Source of the DNA: Anthracocystis setariae
Lineage: Eukaryota > Basidiomycota > Ustilaginomycetes > Ustilaginales > Ustilaginaceae
Assembly (NCBI GenBank): GCA_928724745.1
Contig: CAKMXJ010000032.1
Span: 372,001 to 436,000, forward strand
DNA: 64,000 nucleotides
Reading direction: 5' to 3'
In this document: positions 51,676 through 61,104 of the stretch, one piece after another
How positions within the stretch are numbered: the first letter of the stretch is position 1
How the letters are laid out: each line of letters opens with the position of its first letter
Program-made: the position numbers and the translations under genes
The notes under the pieces: model-generated
The model's database searches: none
Seen by the model: only the letters and a program-made list of their open reading frames with translations
Told to the model about the DNA's origin: nothing

Positions 51676-52761
51676 ATGCTGTTCCCACTCGATAATCCGC
51701 GTTCGTCGTTCCTGCAACGCCTTTCCGAGCAACCCTACCCCGCAAAGCCCGATGGTCTCCCCGTTGCAGACTGGGCCTTTGAGCTCTCGCTCTCCCCCTG
51801 GGTTCCTGTTGTGACCGGCGTCGTCTACCTCATCGCTACCCACGCCACCAATCATCGTTTTGGCCCAGGCAAGCCAAAACCCACCGATCTTGTCAAGCAG
51901 TCTTATGGCCTTTCGCAGACTGTGCTTGGCCACAACATCTTGTTGGCGGTTTACTCGGGCTGGACGTTCTTCCACGCCGCTACGCGCATCCTTTCGTACC
52001 TCTTTGGCGGTGCTGCCTCGGGTGGTCTGCCCGGTCTGACCAATGCCTACTGCACTGTCCCTATCGCTGACTCGTCGTTTGCTGGTCTCGGCATCTACGT
52101 TTGGCTCTTCTACATCTCCAAGTACTACGAGATCATTGACTCGGTCATCCTCATCCTCAAGGGCAAGCCTGTCAGCAACCTCCAGTCGTATCACCATGCC
52201 GGTGCCATCCTCTGCATGTGGGCTGCTTACCGCTACTCTGCGCCCGCCGTCTTCATCTTCCTGCTGTTCAACTCGCTCGTGCACACGCTCATGTACACGT
52301 ACTACTCGATGACCGCCATGAAGCTTCCCTTCACGGGCGGTCTGAAGCGCTCCATGACCACCATCCAGATCACCCAACTCGTCGTTGGCTGCTTCATGGC
52401 CTCTTCCTACATGTGGCTCACCTACAACCCTTCTGCCTACCCCACGGGCGCGATCCCCACCACGGGCAGGCACGTGCTCAACCCGATCTCGGCTACCTAC
52501 TCGTCGTTCGAGTCCGCCAACAACGCCACGGTGGCCAAATACATCCCCTCCAACACCCAGGAGGCGATCCAACTCATTCGAAAGACCATCTCGGCCACAC
52601 TAGGCGCCAATCAGAAGACGTCGTGCGTGGTCAGCTCGGGTCAATTCTTTGCCGTCTTGCTCAACGTAGCCTACCTGATCCCGCTCATCTACCTCTTTGT
52701 CAGCTTCTACATCCGGAGCTACAAGAACAAGGCCGCCAAAAAGGCTGCCAAGTCGCAGTAA
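51676..52761 (+). CDS. ELO-family fatty acid elongase
   Basis: 3-ketoacyl-CoA synthase of the ELO family, an ER multispan enzyme that condenses acyl-CoA with malonyl-CoA. 361 residues with about seven hydrophobic segments. Family motifs: KYYEIIDSVILILKGK, then the His box LQSYHHAGAILCMW, then FNSLVHTLMYTYYSM and a TTIQITQLVVG block. The His box reads Q-S-Y-H-H, so its first residue is Gln rather than His; this variant is also known among some delta-9/PUFA and plant ELO-like enzymes. The C-terminus is Lys-rich (YKNKAAKKAAKSQ), consistent with ER retention. Start ATG 51676; codons upstream have no ATG. Chain-length specificity cannot be read from sequence. Confidence 0.93.
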   Translation: MLFPLDNPRSSFLQRLSEQPYPAKPDGLPVADWAFELSLSPWVPVVTGVVYLIATHATNHRFGPGKPKPTDLVKQSYGLSQTVLGHNILLAVYSGWTFFHAATRILSYLFGGAASGGLPGLTNAYCTVPIADSSFAGLGIYVWLFYISKYYEIIDSVILILKGKPVSNLQSYHHAGAILCMWAAYRYSAPAVFIFLLFNSLVHTLMYTYYSMTAMKLPFTGGLKRSMTTIQITQLVVGCFMASSYMWLTYNPSAYPTGAIPTTGRHVLNPISATYSSFESANNATVAKYIPSNTQEAIQLIRKTISATLGANQKTSCVVSSGQFFAVLLNVAYLIPLIYLFVSFYIRSYKNKAAKKAAKSQ

Positions 52762-53200
52762 TTCGTCCCACCGCGAGAACTCTTCATTCTTCTGCTTCTC
52801 TTCTTTCCTCCGTTTACGCTTTGGGTATCCCGTAACGCATCCGATGGCTCGCTCCCATTTGTAATTCTACTTGCTCGTTCGTTCATGATCAGCAACAACA
52901 ACAACGACAACAACAACATCTTGGTCTCGCGTATCTCTCTCCTCAACCCAGATTGTCTGACACCCACAAAAGAAAATCAGCCGGCGTGAGGCTGAGTGGG
53001 AAGGCAGAGTATATTGCAGGTATGCTCGAAAGGGAACTTTTTAGTGTACAGGGGGGGCAAGGCTACAAAGATTAGTAAGCAAAAGGGAGGAAAACAGGTC
53101 GTTGTTGTGAAGTGTGTGTGCGGTTAGGCTGGTATCAAATTACGAAAAAAAAAAAAAAAAAAAAAGGAGAAAAGGAAATGCTGGAAGTGGTGGGAAGGGG
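52762..53200. other. convergent 3' region with simple repeats
   Basis: Between the elongase and the secreted protein. Contains an AAC repeat (about 52,889-52,919) and an A21 tract (about 53,145-53,165). Confidence 0.5.
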
Positions 53201-54163
53201 TTAGAGGATGCCGAGTTGCTGGAGGAGACGACCGAGGTGGGCGGCGACTCTCTCGAAGATCCAGTTGGCGATGGCTTCGACGCCCCAGAAGAAGAAGCCG
53301 TGGGATAATGCGTCCACTTTTTTGACAGTCAGAATGGCGGTTTTCCCGTCCTGGCCGATGTTGTGGTTGATTCCGTGCCTGCCGGCTTCGAGGAGGTTGT
53401 CGACCCAATCGACATCTGCCTTGTAATAGACGTTGTTCCATTTGCCTCCCTTCTTGGCGGCTGCTACCAAGAGGTCACGTCCAACGTTGTAGCCGTCCCT
53501 GTCGATGGTGTGGTGGTACTTGAGGTTCTTCTCCTTGGACACGGCGAGGAACCATGCGCCGGTGTTGGCCATGGTGCCATTCTGCTTCCATACACGGAAA
53601 TGATTACCGCCGTAGAGTGATTCCCAGCATGCACCGACCCAACGACCAGGTGCACCGGGGAAACCCGTCTCGCGATACTCGAACATCTCGGGCACCCAGC
53701 CTTTGCCATCTCCCAAGTCGGCACGCTGCAGGTTGCCCATATGGAGATTCAAGCACTCGAACGAAAAACCAATGGTTCGGATGTAATCCTTGAGCCCCAG
53801 ATCGGAGAGCACGTGCGGATCCGATTTGCCAGAGATGATGACATTGATGGGTTCTCGCAAGCCATTGCCTACGAGGTCGAGCATCGAGCCGCCGTACTTG
53901 CGGGGGTCGACCCAGCCAGGCAAGTCGGGATCGCCGGTGCCGTCACCGTTGTCGAGATCGAGCGCGTCATATACGGCATCCTCGTTGAAAGAGGCGTTGT
54001 AGATGAGGTAGTCCGAGACTCCGATAGCTGGATCGTTCAAATCCAGCGATTCTCGTGTCGCTGGTGTTGGCTGAAGGGGGTCGATGGGGTACCATGGCAT
54101 CGCTGCTGTCGTTGCGGCGAGCGGGGTTACCGCTACCACTAATAGCGTGTGGATCAGACGCAT
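53201..54163 (-). CDS. conserved secreted protein of unknown function
   Basis: 320 residues from ATG 54163. A signal peptide is evident (MRLIHTLLVVAVTPLAATTAA). The body contains a compact globular segment with distinctive sequence: EPINVIISGKSDPHVL, YIRTIGFSFECLNLHMG, then WVGACWESLYGGNHFRVWKQNG and YHHTIDRDGYNVGRDLLVAAA. It resembles hypothetical secreted proteins of basidiomycetes, but I cannot name a family. Two Cys remain after the signal peptide (in FECLNL and GACWES), and N-glycosylation sites NAS and NGT occur. The last about 30 residues are hydrophobic/amphipathic (HGFFFWGVEAIANWIF), possibly membrane-interacting. No ER-retention signal. An extracellular role, including at the plant interface, is speculation. 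Confidence 0.85.
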   Translation of the reverse strand: MRLIHTLLVVAVTPLAATTAAMPWYPIDPLQPTPATRESLDLNDPAIGVSDYLIYNASFNEDAVYDALDLDNGDGTGDPDLPGWVDPRKYGGSMLDLVGNGLREPINVIISGKSDPHVLSDLGLKDYIRTIGFSFECLNLHMGNLQRADLGDGKGWVPEMFEYRETGFPGAPGRWVGACWESLYGGNHFRVWKQNGTMANTGAWFLAVSKEKNLKYHHTIDRDGYNVGRDLLVAAAKKGGKWNNVYYKADVDWVDNLLEAGRHGINHNIGQDGKTAILTVKKVDALSHGFFFWGVEAIANWIFERVAAHLGRLLQQLGIL

Positions 54164-54602
54164 CGTGCCAATCCGCCGTACACCAGAGGAAAGGATGTTT
54201 TAGATGATGAGGTGAGTGTAGAAGCAATACGAAGGGCAGGGTTGTGCTAGCTGCAGGGGCAAAGCAAGCGTAACGTAGTGTGGCAAGCCGGAGGAATATT
54301 GCAGCCGGGGTGCCTTTGGCGGAAAAGCCCAATTATGACGCCGCTTGCGGAGTTTCACACAGACAGAGTCATCCACACCCACACCCATACACTACTGTAC
54401 TGCGCTCTCAGCCCTGACTCCAGAGCGAGGCGTTCATTTTAGCTTTCCATGCTCCTATTCTTGTTTCTACCGCACGAGAGAAATGCTGCGTCCTCCACCT
54501 CACGCCAGATGCATGAGCGTCTTCCGCGTCTGTGCATCTCGACTCGAACCCCCCTTACTGCCACCATCTCTGTTTCTATCAGCAAAGAAAATCTTGGCGG
54601 AC
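54164..54602. other. divergent promoter (secreted protein / SEC17)
   Basis: 439 bp. The SEC17 frame is open upstream of its ATG, but that sequence reads as leader. No other element was recognised. Confidence 0.4.
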
Positions 54603-55557
54603 ATGTCGACTTCCACACCAGAAGAACTCATCAAGAACGCCGAGAAGAAGGCTTCTGCCTCTGGCGGCTGGTTCTCGTCTGCCACCGCCAAACAAGAGGA
54701 AGCCATTGAACTCTTCAAGGCCGCTGCCAACAAGTTTCGCATCGCCAACCGATTCGAAGAGGCTGGAAACGCCTTCATGCGCGCCGCCGAGACCGAGATC
54801 AAGACGGGTGAAAAGGACTATGCTGCCAACACATACTTTGAAGCCAACAAGTGCTTCCGCATGTCGCGTCCAGAGTTGGCGGTAGTTGCGCTGACACGGG
54901 CGAGGGAGATCTTGATCGAACGGGGTCGATTCAGGCAGGCAGCGGATAGGGAGAAGGCGGTCGCCGAGCTGCTCAAGGCCGATGCAGCAGATCCAGAGAA
55001 GGCGCTCGAAGCGTACGAACAGGCAGGAGGCTGGTACCTGCAGGAAGGAGCCAACGCAACAGCAAGCGGATGTTTCAGGGAAGCGGCACAGTTGGCAACA
55101 GATCTGGCAAGGTTCCCACAGGCCATCGAGAGGTGGGAACAGGTCGCCAGCATGTCTCTCGAGAGCAACCTCACTCGATACAGCGTCAAGGACTACTACT
55201 TGAACGCCGGCATGTGCTACTTGGCCATTCCCGTACGTATGATTGATTCCCTTTCCATCGTTTCATCTCTCATAACTCATTCGGCTGACTTACCTTCCTT
55301 TCATATCTCGACGAGAACAGGACTACGTGGCAGCCGTTCGCGCCATGCAATTCTATGCCGAACAAGACCCCAGCTTCCCCACCACGATGGAAGGTCGCTT
55401 CTTGCATTCCCTCGTCCAGGCGTGCGAAGAAGGCGACCTCCAAGCTTTCGACGGTAGAGTCCAGGAGTACGACCGAACAAAAAAGATCCAAGGCTGGCAA
55501 GCCTCGCTGCTCAGAGCCGTCAGGAAGGGCATCTCCGACGAACCCGATCTCTCCTAA
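54603..55557 (+). CDS. SEC17: alpha-SNAP vesicle-fusion adaptor
   Basis: Alpha-SNAP binds SNARE complexes and recruits the NSF/Sec18 ATPase to disassemble them after membrane fusion. Start ATG 54603 (MSTSTPEELIKNAEKKA, as in yeast Sec17). Exon 1 ends at 55232; an 88-nt intron (55233-55320, GTACGT...AACAG) leads to exon 55321-55557, giving 288 residues, close to yeast (292). TPR-like helices: ANKFRIANRFEEAGNAFMRAAE, YEQAGGWYLQEGA and KDYYLNAGMCYLAIPDYVAAVRAM. The C-terminal VRKGISDEPDLS retains the conserved acidic-hydrophobic end; the usual penultimate Leu that stimulates NSF appears here as DLS. Confidence 0.96.
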
Positions 55558-55681
55558 CCTCCTCTTTTTGACAGAACTTTGCACATCTGGACTTCTCCCC
55601 CCCGCCCCGTTGAACTCATCTGATTGGTGCTGAAGGATAAGATTTCTCAAATGCATGCGGCGTTTTATTAGTTTGACATGA

Positions 55682-57436
55682 TCATAGCGTGGATCCTGAC
55701 TGATGCTCCATTTCCACCGCCATAACCATGGCCAGTAACGCCTCGTCGTCGTCTGGGAAGCTATCGTCCGACGACGCCATATGACCTAGCTTTGATGCTC
55801 TCGTCTGTTCCGACCTGATGGGAGAAGTTCTGAGCGTGTTTACCGTCGTCCGGGCGATGGCGGGCGGTCGAAATGGTGCTGCAGGTCCAGTAGCTCCGAC
55901 TCCTCCTGCTTGACTCTGCGATGGAAGGTACTGGGATGAGCTGCGCGGGAGTCCGACTTGACGTGCTTGCGACATGCCAGGCAGAGGATGTGTGCGCGTT
56001 CGTCCTACCGGTGCGCCCACTTTGCGCGCGGTGGCGGCGGCGGCCAAGACGGGTTTCCGCGGTGAGGGGGAAACGGTTTTGGAAAGCAGCGATGGTGCAC
56101 GGACGCCCAGCTTCTTGGTCGCGTTCGAGTGCTGCATGGCTTCGATTCGGGCCGAACGCTTGACGGGAGAAACTTGGGCGCTCGTCGCTGGACTCGTCGT
56201 GGGCTCCACGATGGTGCTTGGTACAGCCCGCGTGATCGGCGCTACGGGCTTGGACGCTCCTTGCGACTGTTGCTCCCGGGATGGACTCAAGCGGCCTTGT
56301 TGCTGGACCTGCGACTGACCGTGCTGCGACAGTTGACTCGCATTGGGCTGTTCGGCTTGAATCTTTGCGGCTCCGATGTGAACTTGCGATGAAGTTGCTG
56401 ATGGCACATTGGTGGCCCTGGGCCGCAGCGGCTGTGCCATAGTGTGCTCGGCTGGACTGGTCGCTCTAAACACGTCGTAGTCGGACTTTACCGGTCGGAG
56501 CGATCGCCGCGGCTGCAGCTCTTCGACTGTTTCATCTCGATGAGTCGACCGCACTACATCCTGCCTCTGCGGTTGGCGTGACGGTGTCGGTGCCGAGATC
56601 GTCCTGTTGATGCCTTCCCTTGGCGTCAATCTCTCTGCCTCTCCGTTACTCTGATCGAAGCTGACCGTTCGACTATGACTTGTTGGGGTCGATACACTGT
56701 GTGAACTGCTCGTCGATGGTCGTTGCGCATGCATACCCTGGATAGCAGCCTGTAGATCCTCAAAGAGCCTCAGCGAGTCGGATACGCGGTTCATTTCATC
56801 CGAAAAACCCAAACCTGCCATAAAGGATTCCTTCTTGCGTCTGCGCGGGGGTCGCCTTTCCAGCCGCCTGGACGAAGCTGTATGGGCATCCCTTTCGGTA
56901 GTTGGTGGCTGTGGAAGCGCAGGTCGAGAAGCTGGGCTCTGTTCGGACGAGGACGACATTTCCCGAAACCTTCCTGTATAACCTGCATCCATCGTTCTGC
57001 GCCGTCTCGACTCGGGCGATGACTCTCCTGCATCGCCGAGTAACAGTCTTGTCGGACCACCGCCCTTGTCATCCTCGTCTGATAGATCCAAAGGAATGTA
57101 CTCCCTCGCCTTGCTCATCCTGTTCGTGCTGTTGGAACCAGTAGATGTCCCATCGAGCGCCTTTCTCTTTGCTAAGTGTCTAGAGACCAACGGTGAATGT
57201 GCCTCCAAAGCGCCCGGAAGCTTCTTGAGCTCGCCGACGAACGCCTGTGTACATAACGGCAGTGTGGGTGATTCCTGGCTCTTACTAGGCGTCCAACTGG
57301 CAAGCTGCTTCAGCACTCCAGGGGACGGTGAGGCATGCCAAAACACTTTCGAAGCCGAAGGCTGCGAAGAAGACTGCTGAGAAGAGGACGGCCCAGCAGT
57401 GTTGGTCAAGTTGAGCGAGTCGAAGAGCTCCGACAT
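55682..57436 (-). CDS. disordered hypothetical protein
   Basis: 584 residues from ATG 57436 (MSELFDSLNLTN). The open frame extends to 57634, but that part is Pro-rich and leader-like. Almost the whole chain is Ser/Pro/Gln/Arg-rich and low in hydrophobics. The most protein-like blocks are KVFWHASPSPGVLKQLASWTPS and FVGELKKLPGALEAHSPLVSRHLAKRKALD near the N-terminus, ESFMAGLGFSDEMNRVSDSLRLFEDLQAAI in the middle, and DDDEALLAMVMAVEMEH at the end, which is UIM-like. RRRRR and RRKK clusters suggest a nuclear location. The family is not recognised. Confidence 0.7.
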   Translation of the reverse strand: MSELFDSLNLTNTAGPSSSQQSSSQPSASKVFWHASPSPGVLKQLASWTPSKSQESPTLPLCTQAFVGELKKLPGALEAHSPLVSRHLAKRKALDGTSTGSNSTNRMSKAREYIPLDLSDEDDKGGGPTRLLLGDAGESSPESRRRRTMDAGYTGRFREMSSSSEQSPASRPALPQPPTTERDAHTASSRRLERRPPRRRKKESFMAGLGFSDEMNRVSDSLRLFEDLQAAIQGMHAQRPSTSSSHSVSTPTSHSRTVSFDQSNGEAERLTPREGINRTISAPTPSRQPQRQDVVRSTHRDETVEELQPRRSLRPVKSDYDVFRATSPAEHTMAQPLRPRATNVPSATSSQVHIGAAKIQAEQPNASQLSQHGQSQVQQQGRLSPSREQQSQGASKPVAPITRAVPSTIVEPTTSPATSAQVSPVKRSARIEAMQHSNATKKLGVRAPSLLSKTVSPSPRKPVLAAAATARKVGAPVGRTRTHPLPGMSQARQVGLPRSSSQYLPSQSQAGGVGATGPAAPFRPPAIARTTVNTLRTSPIRSEQTRASKLGHMASSDDSFPDDDEALLAMVMAVEMEHQSGSTL

Positions 57437-58185
57437 GGTGGAGGTGGCGATCTGCTGGCTGGGAAGCAAGGTTCCAGGATCCGGGCATGGAAATGGGTAT
57501 GTGTCCTTCGAGTTTGGGATTATGTTGACATGGCGAAAGGGCGGGTAACGGTCGGGAATCCGGGAAATCGAATCGTGTAGGATGGCAAGAAGGTGGGCGG
57601 AGGAAGAGATGGCGGAGGGGAAACGTGAGATCAATGCTTTTTGGATGGCTGGTGATCAAATCCAAAATGAAACAAGTCTCATGAAATGGTAAACCCTGCA
57701 GCGCCGCGTCCTCTCAAGATTTGGCTCAGCCGCCAGCGACATCAACACTGTCGCACAGCTGCCAATAATCTGAAAGCTCTCGGCACACTTTCAGCTTTAC
57801 ATCACATCACCCTGACAGTCTCGAAAGTAGCATCTCTTAGGCAGTTCAGGATGCTATAGAGGCTGCAATGTATGCCTTGTTTCTATGTATCGCAAGCCTC
57901 CGTACATGGAACGAAGAGAGAGGATCAGGATAGTCGCCGAAGAGAAGGCCCAAATGTTGATACGACTCGACGCGTTTTGCCGCAACGCAAGCGCGAGACC
58001 AACACTTCATTTGTTTTCACAATTCTGTTAGAGTGTCGAATTGTCGGCATTCGCCTTGTGGGTGGGATATCTCTTTGCAGCTTCCATACTGGCCCCCGTT
58101 TGTATCCATCGACATGTTCGACCGACTATGACATGTCGGCATTGTAATGGACTGTTGTTTCCGAATGGATGGTCCGCGAGCTATG
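57437..58185. other. intergenic region
   Basis: About 750 bp between tandem minus-strand genes. No convincing ORF, RNA gene or repeat was seen. Confidence 0.35.
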
Positions 58186-59051
58186 CTATGCCTTTGAAAG
58201 GAAGACTTGCTTGTAGCACAGTTGATGAGGTGCGCCATCTTCGTCATAGCGGTCGCCCACGGGTTCGTAGCCCAGCCTGATAGAAGAGGATCAAGACAAA
58301 AAAGTCGAACCGGTCAGTACATGCTCGATCTGCTCTAAACATCCATGTGACTATGTACTCACTTTCGATAGAAGTCAATCACATAGATCTGACTGCTCAA
58401 CTTGATGATGATGCTGTCGAGTTTCTCCTCCCTTGTTCCCGCTGCCTGACTCTTCTGCGCCGTCTCACCTTGCTTGCTTGGCATCGGTCCAAACGCACCC
58501 TTCCTCTGTGCCTCATCATCCCCAAGAATTCCAATCAACCAGCTCTCAGCCTCCTTGACAAGCAAGTGACCCAGCCCTTTGCCTCTTGCGTCCTTCAACA
58601 ACGCCAGCCTCCCCAACTTGGCGCCACCCTTCTCAGGGACCTCGCTCACAGTCTCTTTTTCCTCCTCCTTTGTCTGTGCTGGATCTCTTGCCGCAGCAAC
58701 CGGCGTGGGGTGCTTGGCCCATGCAGCCGAGATGAAGTCGCTCGCGATGGCCGAATCACTCCTGCTGCCACCGAGAGGGTAAGAAGAGTGTGGGTCGGGT
58801 TCCGAGCCTGGTTCGTCCGGTTTCGGGATGGGGAGAGGATAAGGCATAAGACGAAGCGTTCCAAGAGCCTTGTCGGGTTGAGACTTGTGAGTCAGGATAA
58901 AGTGAGCGGCGAGAGGGTCGTATTGGTCCACTTCGTCTTCCAGGGCGAAACCTTGTTCTTCGACGAACACTTGGATACGCACACCGCAAGCGCCACGGAG
59001 TTGTGCGGCGGAGGTGCAAAGCGTCACTCGGTATTCATCTTGACTCGCCAT
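58186..59051 (-). CDS. GNAT-family N-acetyltransferase
   Basis: 259 residues. The GNAT fold is visible: an N-terminal strand-helix (VRIQVFVEEQGFALEDEVDQYD, as in ElaA/YjcF-like proteins), AHFILTHKSQPDKALGTLRLMP, and the acetyl-CoA loop LGRLALLKDARGKGLGHLLVKEAESWL (R-x2-G-x-G). A Glu/Lys/Ala-rich insertion lies between strands 3 and 4. The first exon ends at 58363. An 86-nt intron (58277-58362, GTGAGT...ATCAG) joins exon 58186-58276, which supplies the typical last strands KLGYEPVGDRYDEDGAPHQLCYKQ. Without splicing a TGA follows at once. The acetyl acceptor is unknown. Confidence 0.9.
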
Positions 59052-59364
59052 GATGAGAATGCATGTGGCAAGGCGATCTAGTCAAGAAGCAAGCAGATGC
59101 ACGACGAGGGTGAGTCCAGAAAAGCTGGTGCATCGATGGCCAAGCCTTAGTCATGGAGGCCCAAGCGAAGTCGACCAATTCGAGCCACGGGTTCCTGCGG
59201 TGTATAACCGGCGATCAACCTGACAACCCGCACGCGTCAGGATGCACTTTTTTTCGGCACCAGACCAACACTCTGGGAACTCTATTTCTTCTTGACTGCA
59301 TCGCACGCACAAACTTCGACCTTTCCTTCAAACACATCACCTCGTCTGACAACACGGGCCCAAC
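59052..59364. other. divergent promoter (GNAT / tubulin cofactor B)
   Basis: 313 bp. CT- and CAAC-rich sequence before the plus-strand start. No other feature was seen. Confidence 0.4.
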
Positions 59365-60242
59365 ATGTCGGTCGTCAACGTCTTCATCCACTCTCCATCT
59401 ACGCTGGTCTCGGCCGAGCGTCGAGTGCCATCGAGCATGCCACTCCACGACCTCAAATACCGGCTTGAATCCATCGTCGGAGTGCCACCTCACAACCAGA
59501 TCCTCGAGATCCACTCGGCACGCACCGATCACGAGCAGCAGTCCACTCTTCCAGGTCCTGGTCCGTTCCCAGCATCCGTTCGCTCCACGCTCGTAGCTGC
59601 GATTCCTCAAAACTCGGAATTGGAGAACAAGAGTCTGGAAGAGTTGGGCGTCGTCGATGGGATGGCGATCAAAGTGCTCGACACTCGACCCAAGGAGCTC
59701 ATCCAGACATATACGGACGAGAGCTTGGTCGACAAGTATGTCATGGACGACGACACATATGCTTCTCGTAGAGATACAGTGCTGGCGTTCAAACAGAGGA
59801 ACAAGCTGGGAAGGTTCGACCCGAGTAAAGATGCTAACTCGAGCACCACCAGTATCGACTACGACGTCCCGGAAGAGCTCAAGCCCGGCGCGAGATGCCA
59901 GGTCGATCTACTTTCCGGCTCGGGGTCCAACCAGAGGAGAGGAACGGTCAGGTTTGTGGGCAGCACAAAGTTTGCAGCAGGGACATGGGTCGGTGTCGAG
60001 TACGACGAACCCGTCGGCAAGAATGATGGATCGTAAGTACAGTTCTACTCACACCAAGTCGTGTGTGCGTGCTGCTTTCTGACTATATTTCTGCTCGCTT
60101 GTGCTTCTACAGTGTCGCGGAAGAACGCTACTTTACGTGCAAGCCGAATTTCGGTGGTTTCGTACGTCCGGACAAGGTCCAAATCGGCGATTTTGCACCG
60201 GACGATTTCGATCTCGATCTCGACGACGACGAAGAGATGTAA
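59365..60242 (+). CDS. ALF1: tubulin-folding cofactor B (CAP-Gly protein)
   Basis: Cofactor B binds alpha-tubulin during tubulin dimer assembly. 265 residues from two exons, 59365-60032 and 60113-60242 (intron GTAAGT...CTACAG). An N-terminal ubiquitin-like domain is present ([12 protein letters not shown]...[25 protein letters not shown]). The middle has the family block [29 protein letters not shown]. The C-terminal CAP-Gly domain (about 172-250) includes [31 protein letters not shown], with the glycine-rich core GKNDGS directly at the splice junction, then [27 protein letters not shown]. The acidic end DLDDDEEM mimics a tubulin tail, as in other cofactor B proteins. Confidence 0.95.
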
Positions 60243-61104
60243 TCACAGCCTAGCACACAGCACAAGCAATGGGACACTCACATCGATCGCGGCAATGCTA
60301 TTGATATCATTGCTGCAATATGGTATGCTCGAGAAAATGGCATACAAGATCGAAGCAACACCGATCACGAGATGGGAACACTTACAGCGTCGGAAGAAGG
60401 CAGCACTTTCCGATTGCGTCCATCGACGATCCGAAACGCTGATTTGGCTGCAATGACACACCGACAGATATCTGCAGACAGCGATGCGAAGAGAGGGAAA
60501 CATGTGCAAAGAAGAAAGGCGTGGGAAAGGAAACATGAAAGAAAGAAGGTCGAGGTTGGTGGCTGAAACGATGGCTTGGAACGAGATGCAGAAGGCCTGC
60601 ACCTGTCAACAGAAAGCTATCGGGATCTCCGAACGCAGACATACCCAGGCATGGCTCGGTAACAACGACGATCGTCACCTGTCGGCACCTCCGTCAAGAT
60701 GGCGACTGTGAAGTTGGGCGGAAATGGATCTGTCTGTCCGAAACAACGACTGTGCGGCAGAAATGCGGAGATAGGCCAGCCTCGGCAGAAGAGAGAACAC
60801 GGAAGAAAGGGAGGGAGGATGGATGAGCCAGACAAGTCTGATGCATAACGGGAGGCACATCGTCCGAAGACGGGTCGAACTTGTTGAGTTACAAGGGTAA
60901 GCTTTTTTTTGTGGCGCTCGTGCCGACTTGCAGGCTGGACTGTCTGATAGAAGAACGAGAGGAAAGCATATGTTGTAGATGTGGTGAGGGTGTCAAGCCT
61001 GAATGGAAAGATGAGCCAAGTAGCTGAGAAGAACCAGGAGTCAAGACAAGGGAAGCTGACTTGACTGGTTTGAAAATCCCCGATCGGCACGGGAGGACTA
61101 AGAC
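60243..61104. other. convergent 3' region
   Basis: 862 bp between the cofactor B and RBM39-like genes. No ORF with coding character and no repeat of note. Confidence 0.4.

Noticed and set aside
51643..52572. 309-codon minus-strand ORF opposite the elongase
   Set aside because: Shadow of codon bias; charged low-information sequence.
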